Positions 6,865 to 14,679 of a stretch of DNA of 64,000 bases are shown here, one piece after another. Origin of the DNA: an uncultured Prevotellaceae bacterium (lineage in GTDB: Bacteria > Bacteroidota > Bacteroidia > Bacteroidales > Bacteroidaceae); NCBI GenBank assembly GCA_900316285.1, contig ONCG01000018.1, positions 1 to 64,000 on the forward strand. The letters are read 5' to 3'. Under the pieces are notes generated by a model. It was given only the letters and a program-made list of their open reading frames with translations, made no database searches and had not been told where the DNA came from. Both the position numbers and the translations under genes were made by a program. Position 1 is the first letter of the stretch, and each line of letters opens with the position of its first letter.

Positions 6865-8298
6865 TTATTCTCCGTAGTAAGTTCCCATGAACAGGATGGC
6901 ACCCGTGAAGTTGTCTTTGATGACGTAAAGGAACGGGCGCGTGGCGTGGAACGTGCAGTTGCGGTATTGCGGCGGACGAGCAGCACCGACAAGGAAACTT
7001 TGCTCGGTGACGGCGGCGGCCTTTGTGCCGGTCTCGCTGACTTCAATGCGGGCCTTCTGCTTCATTTCCGATACGTAGACAGGCACGCCGGGTTTGACAT
7101 GTGCCAAGCGGCTGTAGTCGGCCCGACGGGCGTCGAACATCGAGCGCACGCCCAGTTGCTGCATCACGGGGATGAGGGGCTGCTCCACTTCGGCCTCAAA
7201 ACGTGGGAACAAGACGTCGACACGGCAGGTGGTGCTCTTCTTCCATGTGGCTTGGCACTCATCGTAGCTGATGCTGCTGAGCAGGCGGTCGAGACTGCTG
7301 TCCTCATCGGGCAGCAGCACCACCATGCTGCAACCATCCGTGTAGGGCATGGCCAGCATCGAGTAGCCATCCCCCTCGCCATAGCTGAAAAGATGCTTCT
7401 GGTGCATCAGCGGCAACTTGACTTTCGTTCCATTTGCCAGCGTGAAGTCTATTGGGCGGGTGCCGCCAGCATCGAAGACGTCGCTCCATTGGCTCTCGAA
7501 ATAGACGGCATTCAAAGCTGTGAGCAACGTGTTGGGGTCGATTTCATCGACCACCTGCGGAATCATGCCGCGTGTCTGGCTGGCGCACCAGTCGTTCACG
7601 CTCTTCACGTTCAAGTCGTTGCTGATGCAGGCCCGATAGTTCTCGACCGCCTGGCTGCGGAAGTCTTCCTTCAGCTTCCACTTCGGGTTGACAAACAGCG
7701 CGTTGGCCATGCTGAAGCAGGAGCCGCCGCCGTCGCCGGTGAGGTAGGGAATCAGCTTTTTGTAGAACGCATTGGCCGCTTCGGGCTGGCAGCCGAGCAG
7801 CTGGCAGACTTCGTCCTGCGTCTGGCCTGCGGCGCCGTTGTTGGTCATGCTGAGCAGGCAGGCGATGCTCAAGGGTGAGAGCACTATGTTCTTCTGCTTG
7901 TTGACGGCCTTTAGGAAACGGAACGAAAGGTCGTTGATGGCGTGAAGGTTGGATTTATCGTTGTCGGTCAGATCGATTCGGAGGAATTTACGATGAGGGA
8001 CATCCGCATAACCGTCGTCCAAGACGATGAGCATGTCTTGCTGAACTTTCATTCGCTTATTGGGGAAACCAATGAAAATGGCTTCCACCTCGGCCTGCAT
8101 GTCGGGCACCTCAATGGAGAACTGCCCGTCAATATTCGTCACCACTGCCGATTTCTTGTTGCCGACGACGCGCACGGTGGCTCCGATGACAGGCTGGCTG
8201 TCAGACGAATCAACGACTCGACCACGGATGGTCACTTGTGCATCGGCCACTCCCGAAATGAAAAGGAGTAGCCATAAAAGTAGAAGTTTATGCCGCAT
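6865..8298 (-). CDS. Secreted serpin with an N-terminal carboxypeptidase-regulatory-like domain
   Basis: A 477-residue protein with signal peptide MRHKLLLLWLLLFISGVADA. A CarboxypepD_reg-like beta-sandwich follows (about 20-105: VTIRGRVVDSSDSQPVIGATVRV). The rest is a complete serpin domain (about 110-477). The hinge preceding the reactive-centre loop reads EVSETGTKAAAVT, close to the small-residue consensus of inhibitory serpins, so it probably traps serine proteases rather than being a non-inhibitory member (inference). The start at 8298 fits the signal peptide and the promoter at 8329-8336. Serpins are patchy in bacteria; a role against host or community proteases is plausible but not shown by the sequence. 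Confidence 0.9.
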   Translation of the reverse strand: MRHKLLLLWLLLFISGVADAQVTIRGRVVDSSDSQPVIGATVRVVGNKKSAVVTNIDGQFSIEVPDMQAEVEAIFIGFPNKRMKVQQDMLIVLDDGYADVPHRKFLRIDLTDNDKSNLHAINDLSFRFLKAVNKQKNIVLSPLSIACLLSMTNNGAAGQTQDEVCQLLGCQPEAANAFYKKLIPYLTGDGGGSCFSMANALFVNPKWKLKEDFRSQAVENYRACISNDLNVKSVNDWCASQTRGMIPQVVDEIDPNTLLTALNAVYFESQWSDVFDAGGTRPIDFTLANGTKVKLPLMHQKHLFSYGEGDGYSMLAMPYTDGCSMVVLLPDEDSSLDRLLSSISYDECQATWKKSTTCRVDVLFPRFEAEVEQPLIPVMQQLGVRSMFDARRADYSRLAHVKPGVPVYVSEMKQKARIEVSETGTKAAAVTEQSFLVGAARPPQYRNCTFHATRPFLYVIKDNFTGAILFMGTYYGE

Positions 8299-8328
8299 AG
8301 CTATATTACTCTTTTCCCTTTTTCCCTG

Positions 8329-8336
8329 CAAAAATA
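8329..8336 (-). promoter_or_regulatory. -7 promoter box for the serpin gene
   Basis: CAAAAATA on the plus strand gives TATTTTTG on the minus strand, matching TAnnTTTG. It lies 31 bp upstream of the chosen serpin start and excludes the longer frame start at 8370. Confidence 0.65.
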
Positions 8337-8408
8337 CGAATAAGTGAGCGAAATGCAAAAGAAAAAACAAAGTTTTTGATTGGGAACGATGTAGAATTTG
8401 ACCCTAAA

Positions 8409-8486
8409 AATGTAGGGACGCGGCGCGCCGCGTTATTGGAGGCAGGAAAGCGTAACCCATAATGCGGCACGCCGCGTCCCTACATC
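8409..8486. repeat. Palindromic intergenic element (AATGTAGGGACGCGG family), intact copy A
   Basis: The left arm AATGTAGGGACGCGGCG continues as CGCCGCGTT; the right arm is AATGCGGCACGCCGCGTCCC then TACAT. The two arms are inverted copies around a short unique centre. The right arm supplies the TAG stop codon of the reverse transcriptase gene (8480-8482). Related copies lie at 23861-23962 and 63326-63403, and a degenerate half at 3769. Confidence 0.8.
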
Positions 8487-9691
8487 GTCGCACCATTTTT
8501 GTAGGCATAGTATTCATTCACCAAACTCCTGTATCCCAGTTGTTTTAGTTTGGCATAGTCGGTCCTGAAGTTGGCTTTGCTGTGTTTCCCCGTTGCGAGG
8601 AAACGGATGTTTTGCTGGAGGTAATGGTCGATTTCTTTCAGGCCGTCGGTTTGGTTGATGACGGGGAAGAACCACCTTGACCAAGTGAGCGCATCGGCGT
8701 CGTCGGTTTCAAAGAACTTCCGATTGAAATGGTTGATGAGTCCCTTCATTGCTTTCTCTGGTTCGACATGCTTCGTGTTGCGCCAGCGCAGGAGCGCTCT
8801 TGCCGCCCGTCGGATTTTCCCTTTCATCTTCTTTTTGGCAGCCTCTGAGATGTCTATGCTGTGACCGTGGCACTTGAAGCCAAGAAACTCGTAGGCTTCG
8901 TCGGGCGAATAGATCCGTTCCTTGTCAGGGTTTACTTCCAACCGATATTGCTTCAGATATTCCTTTATCTGCTGTTTATATTCCAAAAGTGTCTCAAGGT
9001 TGGGAGCGAATAAGATGATGTCATCTGAATAGCGAGCATAAACAACACCTGCATCGTGGAAATGTTTGTCCACCTCTTTTAAATATACATTGGCCAGGAA
9101 AGGGGAGGTGGGCGTTCCTGCCATCACGCCATGACTTTCATGAACCGTCTCACCGTTATAAACCGCGCAGTCGTTGAGCAACATCTCCTTGAAAAAACGA
9201 TAGAGAAGAGGGTCGTCGGCCATCATCTCTTCGAGCATCGGGAGCAAAATTACGATGGAGATTGAATTGAAATAATCGTGGATGTCGACTTTGTATGCCC
9301 ACATCTTCTGTTCCGCTATGGCGTTGTTGATGTATAGGACGGCATCGCGAACTTTCATGCCTCGGCGGAAGGCATAGCAGTTGGGAGAAAAATGACCGTC
9401 GTAGTCATAGAGTTTAAAGGCAATAACCTTGAGCACCATCATCTCCTCAGGCGCAAAGCTATACACCACACGCTTCTTACCCGTGCCCATTTTGTTGATG
9501 ATTTTCTTCGTGGGCAGGCCCAAACCTTCGCCTTGCATCAGCTTTTGTACAATGCGAAGATACTGTTCCCTTTCTACGAAACGATCGGCTTCATAGAACT
9601 CATGCCAGGTGAAACGGCCTTTCAACAGCCGATAAGCGATGAACTCATCCCAGACGTCTTGTCTGGACAATTGTGTGATGATGCTCTCCAT
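8480..9691 (-). CDS. Stand-alone reverse transcriptase (class not determined)
   Basis: A 403-residue protein with reverse-transcriptase motifs in order: palm motif A YKVDIHDYFNSI with Asp136; GTPTSPFLANVYL at about 192-204; catalytic YSDD at 221-224; and a thumb-like region with LEVNPDKERIYSPDEAYEFLGFK. There is no maturase HNH endonuclease and no intron sequence is evident. The retron VTG motif is not seen, and motif 4 is AGTPTSP rather than the form expected for diversity-generating RTs. Start 9691 (MESIITQ) is chosen; the open frame upstream runs through structured leader DNA. It may belong to the defence-associated or unknown-group RTs; that is inference. Confidence 0.85.
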   Translation of the reverse strand: MESIITQLSRQDVWDEFIAYRLLKGRFTWHEFYEADRFVEREQYLRIVQKLMQGEGLGLPTKKIINKMGTGKKRVVYSFAPEEMMVLKVIAFKLYDYDGHFSPNCYAFRRGMKVRDAVLYINNAIAEQKMWAYKVDIHDYFNSISIVILLPMLEEMMADDPLLYRFFKEMLLNDCAVYNGETVHESHGVMAGTPTSPFLANVYLKEVDKHFHDAGVVYARYSDDIILFAPNLETLLEYKQQIKEYLKQYRLEVNPDKERIYSPDEAYEFLGFKCHGHSIDISEAAKKKMKGKIRRAARALLRWRNTKHVEPEKAMKGLINHFNRKFFETDDADALTWSRWFFPVINQTDGLKEIDHYLQQNIRFLATGKHSKANFRTDYAKLKQLGYRSLVNEYYAYKNGATM

Positions 9692-9844
9692 GAGAAAAAG
9701 AGAAAAAGGGGAAAAGTTTGAATTAGCAAAATTGCTATTCACAAGAGGATACCTTGCCCTGCCAGCCTGCAAAACATGAAATGTGGACAAGGCTGCCTCC
9801 TTTGCAGGCACAGTCTTGCTGCATCCCCTTTTTCTATCTTTTAT
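9692..9844 (-). other. Structured leader upstream of the reverse transcriptase
   Basis: This 153-bp gap contains a 9-bp perfect stem (GCCTGCAAA at 9765-9773 with TTTGCAGGC at 9801-9809, loop 27 nt). A second stem-loop lies at 9720-9740 (GAATTAGCAA / TTGCTATTC). Lone RT genes often have a non-coding RNA next to them, so this is a candidate template or cofactor RNA, but no promoter or terminator defines its ends. Confidence 0.35.
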
Positions 9845-10345
9845 TTAGTTAAGGAACTTGCGGATGCGTTCAATCACGTAGTTCCGTTCGTTGGGCATCT
9901 GCGTGTAGAAATTGATGTAGGGAAGATCCAGCTTCTCTGCATACATCCTTGCAATCAGATACTTCACGTTTGAATCATGACTATGGCCGCTGCCGAGCAT
10001 GACCACAGCCTTTGCTTTGCCGTCAGCTTCGAGCACAAAAGAGTAGGGCTGACCCCACTCAGCCTTGTAGGCCTGGGTAGGGCGAGTCGTATAAAGCTGA
10101 GCTTCGTCGTTGGCGAATCCAACCAAATCGGTTACGGGCACATTCTCGCGAATGGTGTATGATGAGAAATTCCTCAGTAGGATGTCCCTGAAATACGATT
10201 CCCACTCAGCAGGTGTTCTCTCCACAGTCCGCGGAAAACGGTACTGTGAAGGGGACGCTTGCCGCGCTTCCCGCTTTTCGTTGTAATAGTCTAAGTCGTC
10301 CTGGCCAGCACCAAATAGCTTCAATAAGATTTTTAATAGACTCAT
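9845..10345 (-). CDS. Conserved hypothetical protein, possibly PD-(D/E)XK-nuclease-like fold
   Basis: A 166-residue cytosolic protein with no signal peptide. The second half reads as a mixed alpha/beta domain: SFVLEADGKAKAVVMLG, then KYLIARMYAEKLDLPYINFY, then PNERNYVIERIRKFL. The pattern of a strand ending in an acidic residue, a strand with small hydrophobics, and a helix leading to a strand resembles the restriction-endonuclease-like fold. The catalytic signature is not convincing. It lies 153 bp upstream of the reverse transcriptase on the same strand, so a functional link is possible but untested. Confidence 0.5.
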   Translation of the reverse strand: MSLLKILLKLFGAGQDDLDYYNEKREARQASPSQYRFPRTVERTPAEWESYFRDILLRNFSSYTIRENVPVTDLVGFANDEAQLYTTRPTQAYKAEWGQPYSFVLEADGKAKAVVMLGSGHSHDSNVKYLIARMYAEKLDLPYINFYTQMPNERNYVIERIRKFLN

Positions 10346-10406
10346 AGTTTTCTTTTTTATAGTTTACTTTATTTTATCAAGAAGATCTGAAAGTATATTA
10401 AAGTCA

Positions 10407-11600
10407 TTACTTATAGAAGTTCTTCTCGAAGGCCGTGAACTCATCTTGGCGCAAGACGATGCGCTTCCACCAGGCTTTCAGGAAACCGAGGCCATAGCCC
10501 ATGAGTTGGACGAAGGCGGCGGGAACAGAGAGCAGGCCCACGCGGAGGCTATGGTTCTTGCGGGTGGAGTCGATGCAGATGATGATGGCGTAGAGCAGTA
10601 GGGGCGACAGGGCCAGGGCAGCTACGACCAGTCCGATGTAGGTGACGACGAGTCCCATGTTGCATCCGGGCTTGGAAGCGGAGAGGAGTCCGATGAGGGC
10701 AAAGACGAGTGCGACGAGGGCGATGAGTGACAGTAGCAGGACACCAACGGTGAACACCATTGGGAGCATGTGTACGAGTTTCATCGTGCCGGGGTGACGC
10801 TTCTCGAGGTTGATGCGGGCGATGCCGGAGTTGAACACCTGGCGGAAGAACTTCCGGAAGTCTGTGCGCCGTTTGTGCCACACCCATGCATCGGGCAGCA
10901 GGGCCGTCTTGTAGCCTGCTTCGACGATGCGGTAGGAGAAGTCGATGTCCTCGCCGAAGCGCATCTTCGAGAAACCGCCAAGCTGCTGATAGACTTCGCG
11001 GCGGATGCCCATGTTATACGAACGGGGATAGAACTTGTCTAGCGCCCCTTTCTTCTTGCCACCACGTATGCCACCTGTTGTGAAGAACGAGGTCATCGAA
11101 TAGCTGATGGCCTTCTGTACAGGCGTGAACGATGGGTGAGAGGCGTCGGGGCCGCCGAAGGCAGAGAACCCAACAGACCCACCCCCATCCCCTCCCGAGG
11201 GGAGGGGGGCTTGATTAGCATTAGAGGTTGCATCATCAGAAGGAAGAGTGTTCAAACTCCCCTCCCCTCGGGAGGGGCTGGGGGTGGGTATCGCTTTCTC
11301 CACCGCCTTCAGATAGCCTGGAGGCAGGACGACATCGGAATCGAGGACGATGAGCCATTCGCCCGATGCTCGCTCAGCGCCGTAGTTGCGGCTCTGGCCG
11401 GGTCCGCTGTTGCGCTTCATGAAATACTTCAGGTCGAGCTGCTCTTTGTATTTTCGACACACGTCATCGCATGGGACACTCGAGCCATCCTCCACGATGA
11501 TGACTTCAAAATCCTTTACTTCCTGTTGGCAGAGGCTCTGCAGCAGTTCGTCCACCTCGTCGGGACGGTTATAAACGGGTACAATGATGGAGTATTTCAT
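10407..11600 (-). CDS. GT2-family glycosyltransferase with an in-frame repeat insertion
   Basis: A 397-residue GT-A glycosyltransferase: MKYSIIVPVYNRPDEVDELL opens the fold, with EDGSS, LDSDVVLPPGYL (DxD) and the later GEDIDFSYRI acceptor motif. The C-terminal about 130 residues carry at least two or three membrane segments, so it acts at the inner membrane on an unknown acceptor. A 39-codon palindromic insertion (11175-11291) interrupts the protein between KAVEKA and the conserved AFGGPDASHPSF stretch. Without it the protein would be about 358 residues and continuous. The frame is intact. Confidence 0.85.
   Translation of the reverse strand: MKYSIIVPVYNRPDEVDELLQSLCQQEVKDFEVIIVEDGSSVPCDDVCRKYKEQLDLKYFMKRNSGPGQSRNYGAERASGEWLIVLDSDVVLPPGYLKAVEKAIPTPSPSRGEGSLNTLPSDDATSNANQAPLPSGGDGGGSVGFSAFGGPDASHPSFTPVQKAISYSMTSFFTTGGIRGGKKKGALDKFYPRSYNMGIRREVYQQLGGFSKMRFGEDIDFSYRIVEAGYKTALLPDAWVWHKRRTDFRKFFRQVFNSGIARINLEKRHPGTMKLVHMLPMVFTVGVLLLSLIALVALVFALIGLLSASKPGCNMGLVVTYIGLVVAALALSPLLLYAIIICIDSTRKNHSLRVGLLSVPAAFVQLMGYGLGFLKAWWKRIVLRQDEFTAFEKNFYK
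11175..11291 (-). repeat. 117-bp in-frame palindromic element, copy 2
   Basis: Exactly 117 bp, encoding IPTPSPSRGEGSLNT, a variable stretch, then SNANQAPLPSGGDGGGS in the glycosyltransferase frame. It has the same length, orientation and frame as the copies in lpxH and in the phosphatase/GH92 fusion gene. Confidence 0.9.
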
Positions 11601-11633
11601 GATTACATTATTAAATAATAGGTAAATAGAAAA

Positions 11634-11728
11634 AGATAATAGTGAATAGCAAGTAGTCAGGATGACAGTCAGATACGAGTCTTGACAGCAATCATGGACT
11701 ATTCGCTATTCACTATCAACTATTCACT
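11634..11728. repeat. Short inverted-repeat cassette without a gene (TATTCACTA arms)
   Basis: The left arm AGATAATAGTGAATAGCAAG (11634 on) faces the right arm GACTATTCGCTATTCACTAT (11697 on). About 38 bp lie between, ending in AATCAT directly before the right arm. The architecture matches the S23 cassettes with the gene missing, although the left inner edge is degenerate. It separates the stop codon of efp from the downstream glycosyltransferase. Confidence 0.5.
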
Positions 11729-11735
11729 AGGAGTC

Positions 11736-12302
11736 TTACTCCTTCACGCGCTGCAGGTAAGAACCGTCGCGGGTGTCGACCAGCACGAGCTCGCCCTCGT
11801 CGATGAACAGGGGCACGCGGATCTCAACACCTGTCTCCAGCGTAGCGGGCTTCAGGGTGTTGGTGGCGGTGTCGCCCTTGATGCCGGGCTCGGAGTGAGT
11901 CACGCGCAGCGTGGTCTTCACGGGCATCTCAGCATAGAGGATGGTGTTGGTGTCGGCATCGCTGACCACTTCCACTACGTCGCCTTCCTTCATGTAGTCG
12001 ACGCCAGTGATGAGATCCTTGGCGATGGGAATCTGGTCGTAGGTCTCCTGATTCATGAAGATGTAGTCCTGACCCTCCAGATAGAGGTACTGATAGGCGC
12101 GGCGCTCAACGCGAACGTCCTCGAGCGACTCACCGATGTTGAAGCGCTTCTCCAGCACGCGGCCGCTGACGACGTCCTTCAGCGTGGTGCGCATAATGGT
12201 ATTTCCCTTACCCGGCTTCACATGAAGGAAGTCGATGCAGAAATACAGCTTGCCATCCATGCGGATGCAAGTTCCTTTCTTGATGTCTTGTGATTTAATC
12301 AT
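11736..12302 (-). CDS. efp: Elongation factor P
   Basis: A 188-residue three-domain protein that relieves ribosome stalling at polyproline stretches by binding between the P and E sites. The tip loop is HVKPGKGNT with Lys32, the position that carries a modification in other bacteria; no modification enzyme (EpmA or YmfI type) was recognised in the window. Length and the C-terminal PLFIDEGELVLVDTRDGSYLQRV match the family. It is divergent from rpmH, an arrangement I associate with Bacteroidetes. Confidence 0.96.
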   Translation of the reverse strand: MIKSQDIKKGTCIRMDGKLYFCIDFLHVKPGKGNTIMRTTLKDVVSGRVLEKRFNIGESLEDVRVERRAYQYLYLEGQDYIFMNQETYDQIPIAKDLITGVDYMKEGDVVEVVSDADTNTILYAEMPVKTTLRVTHSEPGIKGDTATNTLKPATLETGVEIRVPLFIDEGELVLVDTRDGSYLQRVKE

Positions 12303-12360
12303 TGCTTATTTTTATCTTAAAATGTTGTATAAAAGTCGGATATGTAGCCCAAAATCGCTG

Positions 12361-12368
12361 CAAAGATA
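12361..12368 (-). promoter_or_regulatory. -7 promoter box for efp
   Basis: CAAAGATA on the plus strand is TATCTTTG on the minus strand, 58 bp upstream of the efp start. It lies back to back with the rpmH promoter at 12420-12450. Confidence 0.7.
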
Positions 12369-12419
12369 CAAATAAAATATAAAAAATCGCAGTTTTTATG
12401 ACGAAAATTCGCGTAATTC

Positions 12420-12450
12420 TTTGTTATTTCGAAAATTATGCGTACTTTTG
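12420..12450 (+). promoter_or_regulatory. Full promoter of rpmH
   Basis: The -33 element TTTG (12420-12423) and -7 box TACTTTTG (12443-12450) are separated by 19 bp, the expected Bacteroidetes spacing. The rpmH start lies 58 bp downstream. Confidence 0.8.
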
Positions 12451-12508
12451 CACCCCAAAGCGTGAAAACGTCGAAAGAAATTCAACAAAATAAAACGATA
12501 ATAGAACA

Positions 12509-12664
12509 ATGAAAAGAACATTTCAGCCCCACAACCGTCGCCGCGTTAACAAGCATGGTTTCCGCGAGCGCATGGCAACGAAGAATGGTCGTCGCGTGCT
12601 GGCTTCTCGCCGCGCCAAAGGCCGCAAGAAGTTGACAGTATCTGATGAGAACCACGGAAAATAA
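12509..12664 (+). CDS. rpmH: 50S ribosomal protein L34
   Basis: A 51-residue, very basic protein starting [19 protein letters not shown] and continuing [20 protein letters not shown], the universal L34 signature. It has its own promoter with 19-bp spacing and is followed by an intrinsic terminator, so it forms a monocistronic unit. Unlike in many phyla it is not beside rnpA or dnaA here but divergent from efp. Confidence 0.97.
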   Translation: MKRTFQPHNRRRVNKHGFRERMATKNGRRVLASRRAKGRKKLTVSDENHGK

Positions 12665-12687
12665 TCCGTAGTTAAACAATGACGACA

Positions 12688-12729
12688 AAAAGGCAGCATG
12701 GGTAGTGATACCTTTGCTGCCTTTTGTTT
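12688..12729 (+). terminator. Intrinsic terminator of rpmH
   Basis: AAAAGGCAGCA (12688-12698) pairs with TGCTGCCTTTT (12715-12725), with an inner GGTA-GTGA-TACC stem, followed by GTTTT. It lies 24 bp after the rpmH stop codon. Confidence 0.85.
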
Positions 12730-12760
12730 TGGCACAAAACAACAAAAAATGTGCAAGATG

Positions 12761-12792
12761 TTTGGTGTTGTGCATAATTTTGAATATCTTTG
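12761..12792 (+). promoter_or_regulatory. Promoter of the PASTA-rluD-ddl operon
   Basis: TTTG (12761-12764) and TATCTTTG (12785-12792) are 20 bp apart. The box overlaps an apparent upstream start at 12790 and thereby supports the later start at 12814. Confidence 0.75.
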
Positions 12793-12813
12793 CAAACAAA
12801 AACAAAGGTATCA

Positions 12814-13518
12814 ATGAAGACATCAGAGTTTTTCGGAAAGTTCAAGAGTGGCTATCTCTGGGGCAACCTCCTGGCTATGGCTGTGGTGGTGGTATTGTTG
12901 CTCGTGGGTGTGAAGTACGCCCTTGATGTATACACCCATCATGGCGAGAGCCTGACAGTTCCGAGTGTGAAACACAAGAAGTATAAGGATGCCGAGCGCA
13001 TTCTCGACGACCTCGGCCTTGTCGTGGTGGTGTCGGACACGGGCTACGTGAAGACGCTGCCGCCCGACGTCATCCTTGAGCAGAGCATCGAAGCAGGCGA
13101 GAAGGTGAAGTCGGGTCGCATCATCTACTTGACGGTGAACGCGCTGAAGACACCTACTATCACATTGCCTGACATCATCGACAACAGCTCGCTGCGCGAA
13201 GCCATGGCAAAGCTCACGGCAATGGGCTTTAAGTTGGCCATGCCACAGTTTGTGCCTGGCGAGAAAGACTGGGTCTACGGCGTACTTGTGGGTGGCAAGA
13301 GTGTCGTCACGGGTTCGAAGATCTCTGTGGAGGACTCGCTGGTCATACAAGTGGGCAACGGCATGCGCGATGCGAGCGACTCAGTGAACTATATCGACCC
13401 CATCTATCCGGAGGAGGAAGATGCCATCGACGAGTTCGAAGTGATGGATGACCCCACTACAACGACCGACAAGCCTGAAACCCAAGCCACTGAGAAGAAG
13501 ACCACGACAACTGAGTAA
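12814..13518 (+). CDS. Membrane-anchored PASTA-domain protein
   Basis: A 234-residue protein: short cytoplasmic N-terminus, one transmembrane helix at about 18-40 (LLAMAVVVVLLLVGVKYAL), then two or so PASTA-like repeats outside the membrane (ESLTVPSVKHKKYKDAERIL and the segment around PTITLPDIIDNSSLREAM). The tail is low complexity, Asp/Glu/Thr-rich. PASTA domains bind cell-wall precursors or muropeptides in kinases and PBPs; no kinase or transpeptidase domain is present here. It stands directly upstream of rluD and ddl, which fits a peptidoglycan-related role. The start is set by the promoter. Confidence 0.85.
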   Translation: MKTSEFFGKFKSGYLWGNLLAMAVVVVLLLVGVKYALDVYTHHGESLTVPSVKHKKYKDAERILDDLGLVVVVSDTGYVKTLPPDVILEQSIEAGEKVKSGRIIYLTVNALKTPTITLPDIIDNSSLREAMAKLTAMGFKLAMPQFVPGEKDWVYGVLVGGKSVVTGSKISVEDSLVIQVGNGMRDASDSVNYIDPIYPEEEDAIDEFEVMDDPTTTTDKPETQATEKKTTTTE

Positions 13519-13522
13519 TCGC

Positions 13523-14617
13523 ATGAACGACGAATATCTTGACGAGTTGAATCTGGTCGGTGATGAACAGGATGCTGGCGCCGATGAGATAGAAGGCCCC
13601 GAGTTGTACGAGCACTTCCGCTTCGTTGTAGACCCCGGGCAGGCAGCCCTGCGTGTTGACAAATACATGCAGGAGAAGATGCAGCACTCGTCGCGCAACC
13701 GCATTCAGAAGGCTGCCGATGCCGGGTTCGTGCATGTGAACGACCGACCGGTGAAGAGTAACTACAAGGTACGCCCGGGCGACGTGGTGACACTCATGCT
13801 CGACCGTCCGCGTCACGATAGCACGATCGAGGCAGAAGACATCCCACTCAACATCGTTTACGAGGACAACGACCTGATGGTTGTGAACAAGCCCGCCGGC
13901 ATGGTGGTTCATCCCGGTGCCGGCAACTTCCATGGCACATTGATCAATGCCGTGGCGTGGCATCTGAAGGACGACCCGCGCTTCGATGCCAACGATCCGG
14001 AGGTGGGACTCGTCCACCGCATCGACAAGGACACCAGTGGTCTGCTCGTCGTCGCGAAGACTCCCGAGGCGAAGTCGCGGCTGGGACTGCAGTTCTTCAA
14101 CCACGACACCCATCGCTCCTACCTGGCTCTGGTGTGGTGCAACTTCACCGAGGAGGAAGGGCGCATTGAAGGCAACATCGGCCGTGACCCACGCGACCGC
14201 CTTCGCATGATGGTCTTCCCACCCGACTCTGAGATTGGCAAGCCCGCCGTCACCCACTGGCGTGTGGTAGAGCGATTCGGCTACACCACACTTGTGGAAT
14301 GTCGCCTCGAGACCGGTCGCACCCATCAGATACGTGCCCATATGCGCCACATCGGTCATCCGCTATTCTGCGACGAACGCTATGGCGGCACCGAGATTCT
14401 GCGTGGTCAGCGCAGCAGCAGCTACAAGGCATTCATCCAGAACTGCTTCAACATCTGTCCGCGACAGGTGTTGCATGCACAAACACTGGGCTTCCGTCAT
14501 CCCTCCACCGGCGAGCAGATGGACTTCACGTCGCCATTGCCCGACGACATGCAGCAGCTCCTCGACAAGTGGCGCGCCTACATCCATGGCACTACCGCCG
14601 ACACGTTTGCCGAATAA
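13523..14617 (+). CDS. rluD: RluD-type 23S rRNA pseudouridine synthase
   Basis: A 364-residue protein with an N-terminal S4 RNA-binding domain (about 30-95: LRVDKYMQEKMQHSSRNRIQ) and a catalytic RluA-family domain with HRIDKDTSGLLVVAK holding the catalytic Asp. It isomerises uridines in 23S rRNA; the RluD subtype is inferred from the S4 domain and overall length. The N-terminal about 25 residues are acidic and may be extra. The ATG at 13523 lies 4 bp after the PASTA stop codon, indicating co-translation. Confidence 0.9.
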   Translation: MNDEYLDELNLVGDEQDAGADEIEGPELYEHFRFVVDPGQAALRVDKYMQEKMQHSSRNRIQKAADAGFVHVNDRPVKSNYKVRPGDVVTLMLDRPRHDSTIEAEDIPLNIVYEDNDLMVVNKPAGMVVHPGAGNFHGTLINAVAWHLKDDPRFDANDPEVGLVHRIDKDTSGLLVVAKTPEAKSRLGLQFFNHDTHRSYLALVWCNFTEEEGRIEGNIGRDPRDRLRMMVFPPDSEIGKPAVTHWRVVERFGYTTLVECRLETGRTHQIRAHMRHIGHPLFCDERYGGTEILRGQRSSSYKAFIQNCFNICPRQVLHAQTLGFRHPSTGEQMDFTSPLPDDMQQLLDKWRAYIHGTTADTFAE

Positions 14618-14679
14618 GCGGCATCATTCATTAAAAATTCCCATTAATTCCCATAACTCCTATAAAAACAATGAACACA

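Noticed and set aside
6814-7878. 354-codon plus-strand open frame
   Set aside because: It is the antisense of the serpin gene, which has clear domain motifs, a signal peptide and a promoter.
5300-9691. Possible diversity-generating retroelement (four-helix-bundle Avd-like protein near a reverse transcriptase)
   Set aside because: The four-helix protein belongs to the S23 type and sits in its own cassette with three unrelated genes between it and the RT. No template/variable repeat pair was noticed, and the RT motif 4 is not of the expected form.
8480-9844. Retron
   Set aside because: The RT lacks the VTG motif and no msr/msd-like pair of inverted repeats with a branching G could be identified next to it.
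12482-12823. 113-codon minus-strand frame across rpmH
   Set aside because: Antisense to the unmistakable L34 gene and its terminator.
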